Source: Alcanivorax hongdengensis A-11-3
Lineage (GTDB): Bacteria > Pseudomonadota > Gammaproteobacteria > Pseudomonadales > Alcanivoracaceae
DNA length: 64,000 nucleotides
Assembly: GCF_000300995.1 (NCBI RefSeq)
Contig: NZ_AMRJ01000008.1
Location: 1-64,000 of the forward strand
Direction: 5' to 3'
Made by a program: the position numbers and the translations under genes. The notes beneath the pieces are model-generated. The model made no database searches, was not told where the DNA came from, and saw only the letters and a program-made list of their open reading frames with translations. Below are positions 8,297 through 19,177 of the stretch, in pieces (positions within the stretch are counted from its first letter, which is position 1; the number at the start of each line of letters is the position of its first letter).

Positions 8297-9085
8297 TCAG
8301 GGTTTTTTGGCCCCTTCGTACAGGGCCTGCCAGATGCGGTGCCCCTCCCGGTCGAAACGCAGCAGGGCATCAAAGAACGTCTGCCGCAGGGCCATGTCCA
8401 CCAGCGCCTCGGGCAACAGCGGGTCAAACACCGCCTGACGAATGGCCGCGTCACCAATCACGAAGGATTCCCGGGCGGCATCTTCCAGCTCCAGGTCCGC
8501 CGCCTTGGCCAGCCAGCCTTCCATTTCGTCGATGGCGCGGCGGTAACCGGCTTCCAGCTTCATGGCCCGCCACAACCCGCGCGCCTGCTGATCACGCTCG
8601 TCATCCAGGCCGCTCACTACAAACACAGGGGCGGACGTATCCAGCCCCAGCCGGTAAAGCCGCTCGCGCACCGCATCCACGCCCCCCGCCAGGTTGGCCG
8701 GGCGCAGGTACAAGTCTCTCTCGAAGGGCCGAAAGCCGCTCATCCCCAGCGCCCGCTCGCGCTGACGCAGGAGTGAGCGATCACTTCTACCCAGGCCGCC
8801 GCAATGCACGGCAAACCACGCCCCCTGCCAGGCGGTAACCCGCTCGGTAATACCCCGCCAGCGACGCAGCTCACCGACCACCTTGAGGGCCTTGTCGGTG
8901 AGCTGATAGGTGCCCCGGCTGTGGGATACGATCAGTCCTTCCGTGGCAAGCCGGGCCAGCGAAACCCGTACATTGTTTTCACTGACACCAAACAGGCGAC
9001 AGGCACCAATGGCATTACGGGCGGCCAGGGCCTGACCATCGGCTGCGGACATCAGGTTAAGAATCAGGCGTTTGGGTTTTGGCAT
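8297..9085 (-). CDS. PaaX-like transcriptional regulator
   Basis: A 262-residue protein with an N-terminal winged helix-turn-helix (about residues 10-65: ARNAIGACRLFGVSENNVRVSLARLATEGLIVSHSRGTYQLT) and a longer C-terminal region like that of PaaX (repressor of phenylacetate catabolism, which binds phenylacetyl-CoA). A TTG start at 9106 is possible, but the ATG at 9085 (MPKPKR) is preferred. It lies upstream of almA in the same direction with a 250-bp gap, so it has its own unit. Control of almA is inferred from position only. The effector could be an acyl-CoA, by analogy. Confidence 0.7.
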   Translation of the reverse strand: MPKPKRLILNLMSAADGQALAARNAIGACRLFGVSENNVRVSLARLATEGLIVSHSRGTYQLTDKALKVVGELRRWRGITERVTAWQGAWFAVHCGGLGRSDRSLLRQRERALGMSGFRPFERDLYLRPANLAGGVDAVRERLYRLGLDTSAPVFVVSGLDDERDQQARGLWRAMKLEAGYRRAIDEMEGWLAKAADLELEDAARESFVIGDAAIRQAVFDPLLPEALVDMALRQTFFDALLRFDREGHRIWQALYEGAKKP

Positions 9086-9133
9086 TATGCAATTATCTCT
9101 TGGCAAGGCGCGGCAGGGGCCGGCAAGTTAACC

Positions 9134-9508
9134 TCAATAACGGCCACGATAGCGTTCCACACAATCGCCCTTGTAGCCCTGGATCAAATAACCGATCAAA
9201 TGGTATTGGGAACGATAGCGAGGATAACGCCAGAGCCGCTCGTCCTGGGCCACCCGCCGGGCATTGAATGACAGGCCCTGCTTCCTGAGCAGGTCATCGA
9301 CCAGCGCCGCCTGCTGGCCGGCCCCCTTGTGCGGAGCAATAAGCGCCACACACAGACGTGTCCCCTCAATGCGGGCAAACTGATCCTGGGAATAATGAAA
9401 GTCATCCGCCCATACCGGCCCACTCACCCCTGCGATCAGAATCATCAGCCACCGGCGTGACCGTTTTGCCAGGCGTCTTCCCTGTCGCACCCTCTTCCCC
9501 TCATACAA
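9134..9508 (-). CDS. Small exported hypothetical protein
   Basis: A 124-residue protein with a basic, then hydrophobic N-terminus ending in PVWADD, which looks like a signal peptide cleaved after VWA. The mature part (~85 residues) carries two cysteines (RLCVAL and KGDCVE) that could form a disulfide. I do not recognise the family. The start is uncertain; the signal peptide core begins near MILIAGVSG. It lies 48 bp upstream of the PaaX-like gene on the same strand and may be co-transcribed with it. Confidence 0.5.
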   Translation of the reverse strand: MYEGKRVRQGRRLAKRSRRWLMILIAGVSGPVWADDFHYSQDQFARIEGTRLCVALIAPHKGAGQQAALVDDLLRKQGLSFNARRVAQDERLWRYPRYRSQYHLIGYLIQGYKGDCVERYRGRY

Positions 9509-9619
9509 AATGGCACAAAAGTGCCATCATTTTAACATTGACAAGTGTGACAATCATCACGGCGCGCCTGACAGCAATACCCCCATACTCATGCCTCGGC
9601 AGGATGCCTACGCGCCACC

Positions 9620-9919
9620 ATGGACAGCCACTCCAATAATAACGATACGACCATGGCCCCCTATAACGCAGATCTCCACACCCTTCTTTTTGACCTGCCG
9701 CCACTGGCGGACTGGGTATCACTGCCACTGGGCATCGCCCTGTTCGTGATTGCCGTACTGTGGAGCGGACGGGTACGCCAGCCGCACCTGGCCAACAGTC
9801 TGTGTCTGGGCATCCTGCTGCCGGTTATCAACCTGACCCTGATTCTGGTCGGCCTGCACAGTCTGGGCAGCGAGCTGAACCTGGCCTGGATGGACCTGGT
9901 CCAGCAGTGGCCGATCTGA
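9620..9919 (+). CDS. Small two-TM membrane protein
   Basis: A 99-residue protein with two hydrophobic segments (roughly 33-50 and 58-80) separated by a short basic loop (SGRVRQPH). The ATG at 9653 (MAPYNADLH) is an alternative start giving 88 residues. No family recognised. It ends 10 bp before the 3' end of the convergent alpha/beta hydrolase gene. Confidence 0.5.
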   Translation: MDSHSNNNDTTMAPYNADLHTLLFDLPPLADWVSLPLGIALFVIAVLWSGRVRQPHLANSLCLGILLPVINLTLILVGLHSLGSELNLAWMDLVQQWPI

Positions 9920-9929
9920 GGCCAGACGC

Positions 9930-10811
9930 TCAGAGCGTTTCCAGAAACGCCAGTTGATCCGCCAGGGACTGCGCTCGCGGCTCCCCCTGATAGATATCGA
10001 AATGCCCCACCGGATAATGCTTCACCGTTGCCTGCGCCATGGCCTCTGCCGCTTTCTGCGCCGCTGACGCCGGCGCCACCGTATCCTGATCGCAGATCAG
10101 AATCAGGGCCGGGCAGGTTACCCTGGCGGCCTGGGACACCGGCCGAAACAGCGGCAGCAGCAGCGCAACCCGGGCCGCCACCTCATTGGGCACACCTTTG
10201 GGCATCAGCGCGGTGTAGCCCTCATAGGCATCATGGCTGGACATGGCCGCCAGCTCGCCGGGGCGCCCGGCGGAGGGCAGCATTCTCGGCCCCAGCCCCA
10301 GCGCACTGCTGGCCACATCCCAGAGCCCCAGGCCGGTAAGCTTGAGAGCCTGCAACGGCCCGGCGTAACGCATCACCTCCAGCACCGACGCCATGCCATC
10401 CATCATCGGGCACTGGGCAATAATGCCAGCCACCGGTTCGCGGGCCGCCACCGCTGTCACCAGCCCGCCGCCGAAGGACGTCCCCCACAGCACGATGCGC
10501 TGGTTATCCACCTCCTGCTGTTTGCGCACACAGGCCAGGGCCGCCTGCCAGTCCGCCACTTCCCGGTTTGGCATCAGCACCTGACGGGGCATGCCTTCGC
10601 TTTCGCCAAAGTGCCGATAATCGAAAAGAAACACGGCATAGCCTGCCTGTAAAAAGGCATCACGGAACGGGTCCAGGCCGCAGGCCCGGGTCAGGCCGAA
10701 ACCGTGGCCCATGACCACGGTAAGAAAGGGACCATCACCGTCCGGCAGATGCAGATCTCCCCGGCAAGCCTGGCCGTCACTGACAAATTGCAGTTCACGC
10801 ATTGCGCTCAT
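9930..10811 (-). CDS. Alpha/beta hydrolase
   Basis: A 293-residue alpha/beta hydrolase. The nucleophile elbow is GTSFGG (S112). The acid is likely the aspartate in LILICDQDTVAP and the histidine that in YPVGHFDIY, both in the expected order. An early VVMGHGFG fits the oxyanion hole. The frame extends upstream, but GGAG six bases before the ATG at 10811 (MSAMRELQF) supports that start. Such enzymes hydrolyse esters, amides or peptides; the substrate cannot be told. It lies downstream of cysQ on the same strand with a 153-bp gap. Confidence 0.78.
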   Translation of the reverse strand: MSAMRELQFVSDGQACRGDLHLPDGDGPFLTVVMGHGFGLTRACGLDPFRDAFLQAGYAVFLFDYRHFGESEGMPRQVLMPNREVADWQAALACVRKQQEVDNQRIVLWGTSFGGGLVTAVAAREPVAGIIAQCPMMDGMASVLEVMRYAGPLQALKLTGLGLWDVASSALGLGPRMLPSAGRPGELAAMSSHDAYEGYTALMPKGVPNEVAARVALLLPLFRPVSQAARVTCPALILICDQDTVAPASAAQKAAEAMAQATVKHYPVGHFDIYQGEPRAQSLADQLAFLETL

Positions 10812-10964
10812 GACTGACTCCATGGTTGTTTTTTTACCGCAGAGGACACGGAGGACGCGTACGCCGACCTCCTCCTTGCCTGGCCCGGCCCTCTGCCATG
10901 CCACGCCGGAGACGGGATCACGCCCATTGCCGGCCTACGGCGGCGTCGACAATAACGCCTGTCC

Positions 10965-11780
10965 TTAACCGGCAATCGCCGGGGCGATGAAGCGCCACTG
11001 ATCCACGCTCTCCCCCAGCACCAGAAAATGCGGGTTGAGAATATCTTCCTTGTTGTATTGCAGCGGCTCGAACGCGGTGTTGACCACCTCGCCGCCGGCG
11101 GCGGTGACCACCGCATGGGCGGCGGCCGTATCCCACTCACTGGTGGGGGCCAGACGCGGATAGATATCCGCCTTGCCTTCGGCCACCAGGCACAGTTTCA
11201 GCGAGGACCCCATGGAGGCACGCTCCACGTCACCAATCTCTTCGCGGATAAAGGCTTCCAGCCTTTCCACCGCTTCACCGCCATGGCTGCGACTGGCCAC
11301 CATGATCACAGGCTCACGGCGCTGGCGACAGTGGATGGCGGTGCGCGCGCCCCCCTCTTCTTTAAAGGCACCCACACCGTCGCCACCCAGGTAGGTGACA
11401 CCGGTTACCGGCACATGCACCACACCCAGCACCGGGCGATTGCCTTCAATCAGGGCGATGTTGACGGTGAACTCGCCATTGCGCTTGATGAATTCCTTGG
11501 TGCCATCCAGCGGGTCCACCAGCCAGAAACGCGGCCAGTCCCTGCGCTCGGCATAGGCAATATCGCCGGACTCCTCGGAATAAACCGGGATGTCCGCGGT
11601 CAGTGCCTGCAGACGCGCCTCAATAATGGTGTGCGCCGCCTTGTCCGCTTCGGTGATCGGCGACTTGTCGTCCTTGGTTTCCACCCCCAGATCCTCGCGC
11701 TCGTACACCTCGAGAATGGCTTTGCCTGCTTCACGGGCGATATCGGCGAGCGGGTCCAGCAGGGCATTAAAATCAGTCAT
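10965..11780 (-). CDS. cysQ: 3'(2'),5'-bisphosphate nucleotidase CysQ
   Basis: A 271-residue inositol-monophosphatase-fold enzyme that removes 3'-phosphate from PAP/PAPS and so protects sulfate assimilation and RNA turnover. The metal-binding set is visible: EESGD, DPLDGTKEF and WDTAAAHAVVTAAGG. The ATG at 11780 follows AGGAA at eight bases, so it is chosen over an in-frame codon at 11801. It follows nudE by about 70 bp on the same strand, an arrangement also seen in Pseudomonas. Confidence 0.93.
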   Translation of the reverse strand: MTDFNALLDPLADIAREAGKAILEVYEREDLGVETKDDKSPITEADKAAHTIIEARLQALTADIPVYSEESGDIAYAERRDWPRFWLVDPLDGTKEFIKRNGEFTVNIALIEGNRPVLGVVHVPVTGVTYLGGDGVGAFKEEGGARTAIHCRQRREPVIMVASRSHGGEAVERLEAFIREEIGDVERASMGSSLKLCLVAEGKADIYPRLAPTSEWDTAAAHAVVTAAGGEVVNTAFEPLQYNKEDILNPHFLVLGESVDQWRFIAPAIAG

Positions 11781-11853
11781 CGTTGCTTTCCTGTTATTCA
11801 CAATTCAATAAAGGGGGCGTGCACGGCGCGCGCTCGGGGCGCCGGCACGGGAA

Positions 11854-12399
11854 CTATCGTCGTTCCATCAATCCTTTGACCATCAGCAGCGCGGCAATCA
11901 CCCGTGCCTCGGTCACGTCATCGCGCTCGATCAGCTCGTCCAGGGCGGACAGCTTCCAGGGGATCACTTCCAGCGGTTCCGGTTCATCACCGGGCAGGCG
12001 CTCCTCGTAGAGATTTTCCGCCAGCACCACCTTGATGCGATGCCCCATGTAGCCCGGCGACAGGGTCAGCTCCTTGAGCAGGGTCAGATCACGGGCCCCG
12101 TAACCGGCTTCTTCCTTTAACTCCCGATTGGCCGCCTGGCGCCAGTCCTCACCATGCTCATAGGCACCCTTGGGCAGGGTCAGTTCATAACTTTCCGTAC
12201 CGGCACCGTATTCGCGAATCAGCACCACGGTGTCGTCATCAAGCATGGGCACCATCATGACAGCGGCAATGGGCGGGGTTCGCAGGCGTTCGTAGGTGCG
12301 CTGTTCGCCGTTGGAAAAGCGCAGGTGCAGTTCCTCGATACCGAACAGTCGGCTTTTCGCCACCAGCCGGGTGTCGAGAATCTCCGGTTTCTCATCCAT
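11854..12399 (-). CDS. nudE: ADP compounds hydrolase NudE (Nudix)
   Basis: A Nudix hydrolase of 181 residues acting on ADP-ribose, Ap3A and NADH-type substrates. The Nudix box is intact: G-x5-E-x7-REL-x-EE-x-GY in GAYEHGEDWRQAANRELKEE followed by AGY. The segments REYGAGTESYELTLPKG and GDEPEPLEVIPW match NudE of E. coli. The start at 12399 (MDEKPEIL) gives the family's usual length; the upstream extension to 12456 does not look like NudE. It starts 69 bp from the divergent yrfG. Confidence 0.92.
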   Translation of the reverse strand: MDEKPEILDTRLVAKSRLFGIEELHLRFSNGEQRTYERLRTPPIAAVMMVPMLDDDTVVLIREYGAGTESYELTLPKGAYEHGEDWRQAANRELKEEAGYGARDLTLLKELTLSPGYMGHRIKVVLAENLYEERLPGDEPEPLEVIPWKLSALDELIERDDVTEARVIAALLMVKGLMERR

Positions 12400-12467
12400 A
12401 ATAAAGGCAACGTCCTGACGGGGCTTCACAGAGGCCCCCAAGACTAACCCGAACACGCAGGAAATTC

Positions 12468-13121
12468 ATGATTGACTGGCACAATGTCGACACCGTACTG
12501 CTGGACATGGATGGCACCCTGCTGGATCTGCAGTTCGACAACTGGTTCTGGCAACGCCATGTGCCTGACTGCTATGCCCGCGCCAAAGGCATCGAGCAGG
12601 CCGAGGCCGACCGTATCCTCAACCACTGGATCCAGAGCCATCTGGGCACACTGAACTGGTACTGTCTGGACTTCTGGAGCCAGGAACTGGGCCTGGACAT
12701 TGCCGGCCTGAAACGCGCAGCCGCCGACCGCATAGCCGTTCGACCCGGTGCCGAAACCTTTTTGCAGCGTCTGCAGGACAGCGGCAAACAGGTGATCATG
12801 GTGACCAACGCCCACCGCGATGCCCTCAGCCTGAAAATCGAGCGCACCGGCATCGACCGCTATTTTCATGAGCTGGTTTCCAGCCATGATTACGGCCACG
12901 CCAAGGAGGCCCAGGCCTTCTGGCAGCATCTGCAACGCCACCTGCCGTTTGAGCCGGCCCGGGCACTGCTGGTGGACGACTCCCTGCCGGTACTGCACAG
13001 CGCCCAGCTTTACGGCATCGGCCAGCCGGTGAGCATTCTGCACCCGGATTCCAGCCTGCCCAGGCGCGAGCACACCCGCCCGTTCCCGGCCATCGACGAC
13101 TTTCTCGCGGTGCTGCCCTGA
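12468..13121 (+). CDS. yrfG: GMP/IMP nucleotidase YrfG (HAD superfamily)
   Basis: A 217-residue HAD phosphatase with motif I DMDGTLLD (13-20), motif II VTNAHRD, a conserved lysine in HAKEAQAFW and motif III LLVDDSLPV. It matches YrfG, which dephosphorylates purine monophosphates. It diverges from nudE-cysQ, and its stop overlaps the start of hslR by one base (TGATG), so the two are translationally coupled. Confidence 0.92.
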   Translation: MIDWHNVDTVLLDMDGTLLDLQFDNWFWQRHVPDCYARAKGIEQAEADRILNHWIQSHLGTLNWYCLDFWSQELGLDIAGLKRAAADRIAVRPGAETFLQRLQDSGKQVIMVTNAHRDALSLKIERTGIDRYFHELVSSHDYGHAKEAQAFWQHLQRHLPFEPARALLVDDSLPVLHSAQLYGIGQPVSILHPDSSLPRREHTRPFPAIDDFLAVLP

Positions 13122-13507
13122 TGGAAGGGGTGCGCATCGATTCATGGCTGTGGGCGGCCCGTTTTTTCAAGACCCGCACCCTGGCCAAAACCGCCATCGA
13201 GGGCGGCAAGGTGCAGATTGACGGCAACCGGGCCAAGCCCAGCAAGACGGTGCAACCCGGTCAGCGAATCACCATCACCAAGGGCACCGAGCATTTCGAG
13301 GTGGTGGTGCAGTCCCTGAGCAGCAAACGGGGGCCGGCCAGCGAGGCGCAGCAATTGTACGAGGAAACCGCCCAGAGCCAGGCCCGCCGGGAAATGAACA
13401 GTGAACAGCGCAAGCTGGCGCGGGCCGCCGCCGCAGCCCCGGACCATCGACCCAGCAAGAAGGAGCGCCGGGATATCCAGCGCTTCAAGCGCGACAACGA
13501 TTTATAG
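13121..13507 (+). CDS. hslR: Heat-shock protein 15, S4-domain RNA-binding protein
   Basis: A 128-residue Hsp15 homologue that binds stalled 50S subunits carrying nascent chains. The S4 RNA-binding domain occupies residues ~5-70 ([40 protein letters not shown]). A basic C-terminal tail follows ([19 protein letters not shown]). Its ATG overlaps the yrfG stop, and hslO follows after 41 bp, giving the conserved yrfG-hslR-hslO order of E. coli. Confidence 0.95.
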   Translation: MEGVRIDSWLWAARFFKTRTLAKTAIEGGKVQIDGNRAKPSKTVQPGQRITITKGTEHFEVVVQSLSSKRGPASEAQQLYEETAQSQARREMNSEQRKLARAAAAAPDHRPSKKERRDIQRFKRDNDL

Positions 13508-13548
13508 CCCGGCAGCCTGCCGGGCACCGATTACTCAGGATATTTCAC

Positions 13549-14406
13549 ATGCAAGATCACAAACAGCGCTTTCTGTTTCCCGACTCCGACATTCGCGGCG
13601 AGCTGGTCAAAGTGGAAAGCAGCCTGGCCCGTGTCATCGAAGGCCACAATTATCCCCTGGCGGTGCAGGGCCTGCTGGGCGAAGCCCTGGCGGCGGTGGC
13701 ACTGCTGGCCAGCACCCTCAAGTTTCAGGGCCGTCTAAGCCTGCAGGCCCAGGGCCACGGCCCGGTCTCCCTGCTACTGGCCGAGTGCAACCATGACGGA
13801 GAGCTGCGCGCCCTGGCCCGCCATGGCGAGGGGGAGGACTGGAGCCAGGGGGATGTCAAAACCCTGATCGGCGATGGCACCATGGTGATCACCATTACCC
13901 CGGACCAGGGTCGCCAGTACCAGGGCATCGTCCCGCTCACCGGTGACACCCTGGCGCAATGCCTGGAAGCCTATTTTCAGCAATCCGAGCAACTGCCCAC
14001 CCGGCTATGGCTGGGCAGCGGCAACAACCGCGCCGCCGGCCTGCTGTTGCAACGCCTGCCCAACCAGTTGGCCGGCAGCGATGCCAACAGCCAGATGTGG
14101 CAGCACCTGGAAGCCCTGGCCACCACCCTGACCATGGAAGAGCTGCTGGACCTGGACGACCAGACCATCCTGCACCGTCTGTTCCACGAATCACCGCCAC
14201 AGCTGCCCGACGCCCAGTCGCTGGCCTTTGGTTGCACCTGCTCCCGGGAGCGCACCCGCAATGCCCTGCTCTCTCTGGGCAGCAAAGAATTGCAGCAATT
14301 GCTCGACGAGGACGGTGAAGTCACCCTGACCTGTGATTTCTGCCGCAGCCGGCAACACTTTGATGCGGTGGACCTGAGCGAGCTGATCCGACAACTGGAC
14401 GCCTGA
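13549..14406 (+). CDS. hslO: Redox-regulated chaperone Hsp33
   Basis: A 285-residue holdase chaperone activated by oxidation. The C-terminal zinc switch is intact: CTC (C229, C231) and CDFC (C262, C265). The N-terminal domain contains [32 protein letters not shown], typical of the family. Last gene of the yrfG-hslR-hslO unit. It acts in the cytoplasm under heat and oxidative stress. Confidence 0.96.
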   Translation: MQDHKQRFLFPDSDIRGELVKVESSLARVIEGHNYPLAVQGLLGEALAAVALLASTLKFQGRLSLQAQGHGPVSLLLAECNHDGELRALARHGEGEDWSQGDVKTLIGDGTMVITITPDQGRQYQGIVPLTGDTLAQCLEAYFQQSEQLPTRLWLGSGNNRAAGLLLQRLPNQLAGSDANSQMWQHLEALATTLTMEELLDLDDQTILHRLFHESPPQLPDAQSLAFGCTCSRERTRNALLSLGSKELQQLLDEDGEVTLTCDFCRSRQHFDAVDLSELIRQLDA

Positions 14407-14481
14407 TCCACAGCGCCCGGCATTCAGGGGCAACACTGGCCGATGCGCCCAGGAGGCGTGACCGGCCGGTCCCAACCAGCA

Positions 14482-14510
14482 TCGCCACTGCCAACGGTTT
14501 CTGTCATAAT
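14482..14510 (+). promoter_or_regulatory. Candidate sigma70 promoter for pckA
   Basis: TCGCCA (14482-14487), a 17-bp spacer and CATAAT (14505-14510) lie about 125 bp upstream of the pckA start. The -10 box is good (5/6); the -35 box is weak (4/6). Confidence 0.35.
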
Positions 14511-14636
14511 CGCGCGCCTGTGCTGGCCTCCGGGTTGCCCGGTTGCCCTTTATTTCGGTCTTGCCCTGCCGCCTGCAACGGCCAAGACCGGCACGTTTTG
14601 TGTACACCTTGCACGGCCACAAGCCCAGGAATGACC

Positions 14637-16181
<1,545 letters not shown>

Positions 16182-16197
16182 GTCCGGTTGCCGTGAC

Positions 16198-16226
16198 AAA
16201 AAGCCCGCCTCTGGCGGGCTTTTTTA
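16198..16226 (+). terminator. Rho-independent terminator of pckA
   Basis: AAAAAGCCCGCC-TCT-GGCGGGCTTTTTT, a strong stem with a T-run, begins 17 bp after the pckA stop. Confidence 0.85.
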
Positions 16227-16398
16227 TGGCCGCAACAGGCTGTTTACCGTCTGGACTTGACCGCATAACCGGCTAGACTTGCGGCCACGGCCGGTCCCGC
16301 CTTTTCCACGGAACCGCCCGCGCAGCAGCGCCTCAGCCTTTTCATCCTGCGGTGACTATGTTTGATTGGCCGCAAGCCGGCCGCACAGGGAGCCTCCC

Positions 16399-17691
16399 AT
16401 GAGTAAACCCAAGATTCTGATCGTTGGCGGCGGTGCCGGCGGCCTGCCGCTGGCCACCCAGCTGGGCCGCAAACTGGGCAAGCGCGGCAAGGCCGACGTG
16501 ACCCTGGTGGATGCCTCCAGCATTCATGTCTGGAAACCGCGTTTTCACGAAGTGGCCACCGGCGCCATTGATGCGGATCTGGATGCGGTGGACTACCGCG
16601 CCCATGCCCGCCTCAACCACTACCGCTTCGAGCCAGGCACCATGACCGCCGTGGACGTGGAAAACCGCACCATCACCCTGGCGCCACTGACCGACGACTA
16701 CGGCGTCACCGTGCTGCCCGAGCGCCAGCTGCACTACGATTATCTGGTACTGGCCACCGGCAGCCAGAGCAACGACTTCGGTACCCCGGGCGTGCGAGAC
16801 AACTGCCTGTTCATGGACAGCCGCGCCCAGGCGGAACGCTTTCGCGAGCGCTTCATGAATGCCTGCCTGCACGCCAACTACGAAAACAAGCCGGTGTCCG
16901 TGGCCATTGTCGGCGGCGGCGCCACCGGCGTGGAGCTGGCCGCGGAGATCCACCACGCGGTGACCATGCTCAAGTACTACGGCCATGAGCATCTCAACCG
17001 TCGCGACCTGCGCGTGGACATCATCGAAGCCGCACCGCGCATCCTGCCGGTGCTCAGTGAGCGAGTGTCGCAAACCGCCACCAAGCGTCTGGAAGCCCTG
17101 GGCGTCAAGGTGCGCACCGGCGTGATGGTCAGCGAAGCCACCGAACAGGCCTTTATCACCAAGGACGGCGATCAGATTGCCGCGGATCTGATGGTCTGGG
17201 CCGCCGGCGTCAAATGCCCGGAATGGCTGGGCGAGATTGACGGCCTGAGCAGCAACCGCATTAACCAGATCGAAGTGCAGCCCACCCTGCAGGCCAAGGG
17301 CCAGGACAATGTCTTCATCATCGGTGATGCCGCCTTCCTGATTCCCGACGGCGCCGAGCGGCCCATCCCGCCGCGAGCCCAGTCCGCCCAGCAGATGGCC
17401 CACCATACCGCCCGCAGCCTGCAGTTGCTGGTTGCCGGCAAGGAACCGAAACCGTTCATCTACAAGGACCATGGCTCCCTGGTGTCGCTGTCCAATTACA
17501 GCTCCGTGGGCATGCTGATGGGCAACCTGAAGGGCGGCAACTTCTTCGTGGAGGGCTGGCTGGCACGCATGATGTACATCAGCCTCTATCGCATGCACCA
17601 GGCGGCGCTTTACGGCTGGCCCCGCACCGTCATGTTGCTGATTGCCGGGCGTTTCAACAAACTGGTGCGCCCGCGCCTGAAGCTGCACTGA
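16399..17691 (+). CDS. ndh: Type II NADH dehydrogenase (NDH-2 family)
   Basis: A 430-residue FAD flavoprotein transferring electrons from NADH to quinone without proton pumping. FAD motif GGGAGG (10-15), NAD Rossmann motif VAIVGGGATGVELAAEI in the middle, and the FAD-binding NVFIIGDAAF segment are visible. The C-terminus (GWLARMMYISLYRMHQAALYGWPRTVMLLIAGRF) is amphipathic/hydrophobic, as expected for membrane attachment. The ATG at 16399 with GGGAG just upstream is chosen. It is monocistronic and ended by a strong GC hairpin. Confidence 0.92.
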   Translation: MSKPKILIVGGGAGGLPLATQLGRKLGKRGKADVTLVDASSIHVWKPRFHEVATGAIDADLDAVDYRAHARLNHYRFEPGTMTAVDVENRTITLAPLTDDYGVTVLPERQLHYDYLVLATGSQSNDFGTPGVRDNCLFMDSRAQAERFRERFMNACLHANYENKPVSVAIVGGGATGVELAAEIHHAVTMLKYYGHEHLNRRDLRVDIIEAAPRILPVLSERVSQTATKRLEALGVKVRTGVMVSEATEQAFITKDGDQIAADLMVWAAGVKCPEWLGEIDGLSSNRINQIEVQPTLQAKGQDNVFIIGDAAFLIPDGAERPIPPRAQSAQQMAHHTARSLQLLVAGKEPKPFIYKDHGSLVSLSNYSSVGMLMGNLKGGNFFVEGWLARMMYISLYRMHQAALYGWPRTVMLLIAGRFNKLVRPRLKLH

Positions 17692-17698
17692 TCCCCGC

Positions 17699-17718
17699 GG
17701 GGCGCCGCCCGGCGCCCC
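17699..17718 (+). terminator. GC-rich hairpin after ndh
   Basis: GGGGCGCCG-CC-CGGCGCCCC, a perfect 9-bp stem beginning 8 bp after the ndh stop, followed by the pyrimidine-rich GTCTCTT but no full T-run. Confidence 0.5.
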
Positions 17719-17798
17719 GTCTCTTACTATTGCCTTGATCACCCCTTCACGGTCGCCCTGCCAGCGTGGTAACACATAAACAACGACAGGGGGACTTT

Positions 17799-18188
17799 AT
17801 GCGACTGGCTCTGACACTGGCTGGCCTGACCCTGGCCACCACCCTGACCGGCTGCGACAACACCACTGAAAAAGCCCGAGAAGTGCGCGCCTCCGCCTAC
17901 ACACTGTCCGAAGCGGAAACCAAGAAAGGCAATGTGGGCCTGGCGGCCTGGGGCGACCAGCTGAAACCGGGCATGAAGGCCATTGCCGTCTCCCGGGATC
18001 TGATCCAGGCCGGCCTCACCCACAATACGGAAGTCACCATCGAGGGGCTGCCCGGCACCTATACGGTGCTCGACAAGATGAACAAGCGCTGGACCGACCA
18101 CATCGACATCCTTATGGCCGACCGCCAAGATGCCCGTGACTGGGGGCGCCAGGACGTGACCATCCGCTGGGAAGTGCCCGCCGAGTAA
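17799..18188 (+). CDS. 3D-domain lipoprotein
   Basis: A 129-residue lipoprotein. The signal peptide ends in a lipobox LTGC (C19). The C-terminal half (VTIEGLPGTYTVLDKMNKRWTDHIDILM and following DARDWGRQDVTIRW) resembles the 3D/double-psi beta-barrel domain found in RlpA- and MltA-related cell-wall proteins. AGGGGG lies at a suitable distance before the ATG at 17799. Probably anchored in the outer or inner membrane and facing the periplasm. It precedes the YihY gene by 68 bp. Confidence 0.7.
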   Translation: MRLALTLAGLTLATTLTGCDNTTEKAREVRASAYTLSEAETKKGNVGLAAWGDQLKPGMKAIAVSRDLIQAGLTHNTEVTIEGLPGTYTVLDKMNKRWTDHIDILMADRQDARDWGRQDVTIRWEVPAE

Positions 18189-18256
18189 ATGGCGCCGGTC
18201 GCCACACCCGGTAGCAGTGGTTACACTGCCATCAGTACAGGGACGCCGGGATCACC

Positions 18257-19159
18257 ATGAAAGATGTTGCGCGCTATGCCTTCGGCATACTCAAACAGAC
18301 GGTCAATTACTGGCTGGAAGGCCACGCGGTCAGTTACGCCGGCGCCCTGGCTTTCTTCACCCTGTTTTCCATGGCGCCGGTGGTCATCCTGGCGGTCAAG
18401 GTGATTTCGCTGGTGATGAGCAGCGATGCGGCCATGGCGCAGATCATGTCGCAGCTGCAGGACACCATCGGTGCCGACGCCGCCGACCAGGTGCGCAGCG
18501 CCGTGGCCAACTCCCAATTCAACGATACCGGGTTGTTTGCCAGCCTTATGAGTCTGGCACTGATTATTGTTGGCGCCACCACCGTGTTCGCGCAGATGCA
18601 GCGCTCGCTCAACACCATCTGGGAAGTGGCGCCGCGACCGTCGCGCAACACCATCGTGGCCCTGGTCAAAAGCCGCCTGCTGTCACTGACCATCGTGCTG
18701 TCACTGGGCTTTGTGCTGATGGTCTCCCTGCTGCTGAGCGTGGCGGTCAGCGCCGTGCTGGAATATGCCCGCAGCTGGCTGCCGATCCCCGGCGAGCTGG
18801 TGATGGTGACCGAACTGATGATATCGGTGCTGGTGATTGCGCTGCTGTTTGCCACCATGTTCCGCCTGCTGCCGGATGTGGTGCTGCGCTGGAAGGATGT
18901 GTTGCCCGGCGCCGTGGTCACCGCCGGCCTGTTCGTGATCGGCCGCGCCCTGATAGCCCTCTACCTGGCCCACACGGCCACCGCCTCCACCTATGGGGCG
19001 GCCGGCTCGCTGGTGGTATTGCTGCTGTGGGTCTACTACTCGTCGCTGATATTGCTGTTCGGCGCCGCCTTCACCCGCGCCCACACCGAAGCGCGGGGCA
19101 TCAAGGTCAAGGCGCGCAGCACCGCGGTACGCATCAAGCGCCAGCATGTTGATGCCTGA
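18257..19159 (+). CDS. YihY/BrkB family inner-membrane protein
   Basis: A 300-residue polytopic protein with about six membrane segments. The N-terminal HAVSYAGALAFFTLFSMAPVVILA and the C-terminal YGAAGSLVVLLLWVYYSSLILLFGAAFTRAH are signatures of the YihY/virulence factor BrkB family, whose function is not settled. The cytoplasmic tail is basic. It follows the 3D-domain lipoprotein in the same direction. Confidence 0.9.
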   Translation: MKDVARYAFGILKQTVNYWLEGHAVSYAGALAFFTLFSMAPVVILAVKVISLVMSSDAAMAQIMSQLQDTIGADAADQVRSAVANSQFNDTGLFASLMSLALIIVGATTVFAQMQRSLNTIWEVAPRPSRNTIVALVKSRLLSLTIVLSLGFVLMVSLLLSVAVSAVLEYARSWLPIPGELVMVTELMISVLVIALLFATMFRLLPDVVLRWKDVLPGAVVTAGLFVIGRALIALYLAHTATASTYGAAGSLVVLLLWVYYSSLILLFGAAFTRAHTEARGIKVKARSTAVRIKRQHVDA

Positions 19160-19177
19160 CAAGGCCGTCACACATCA

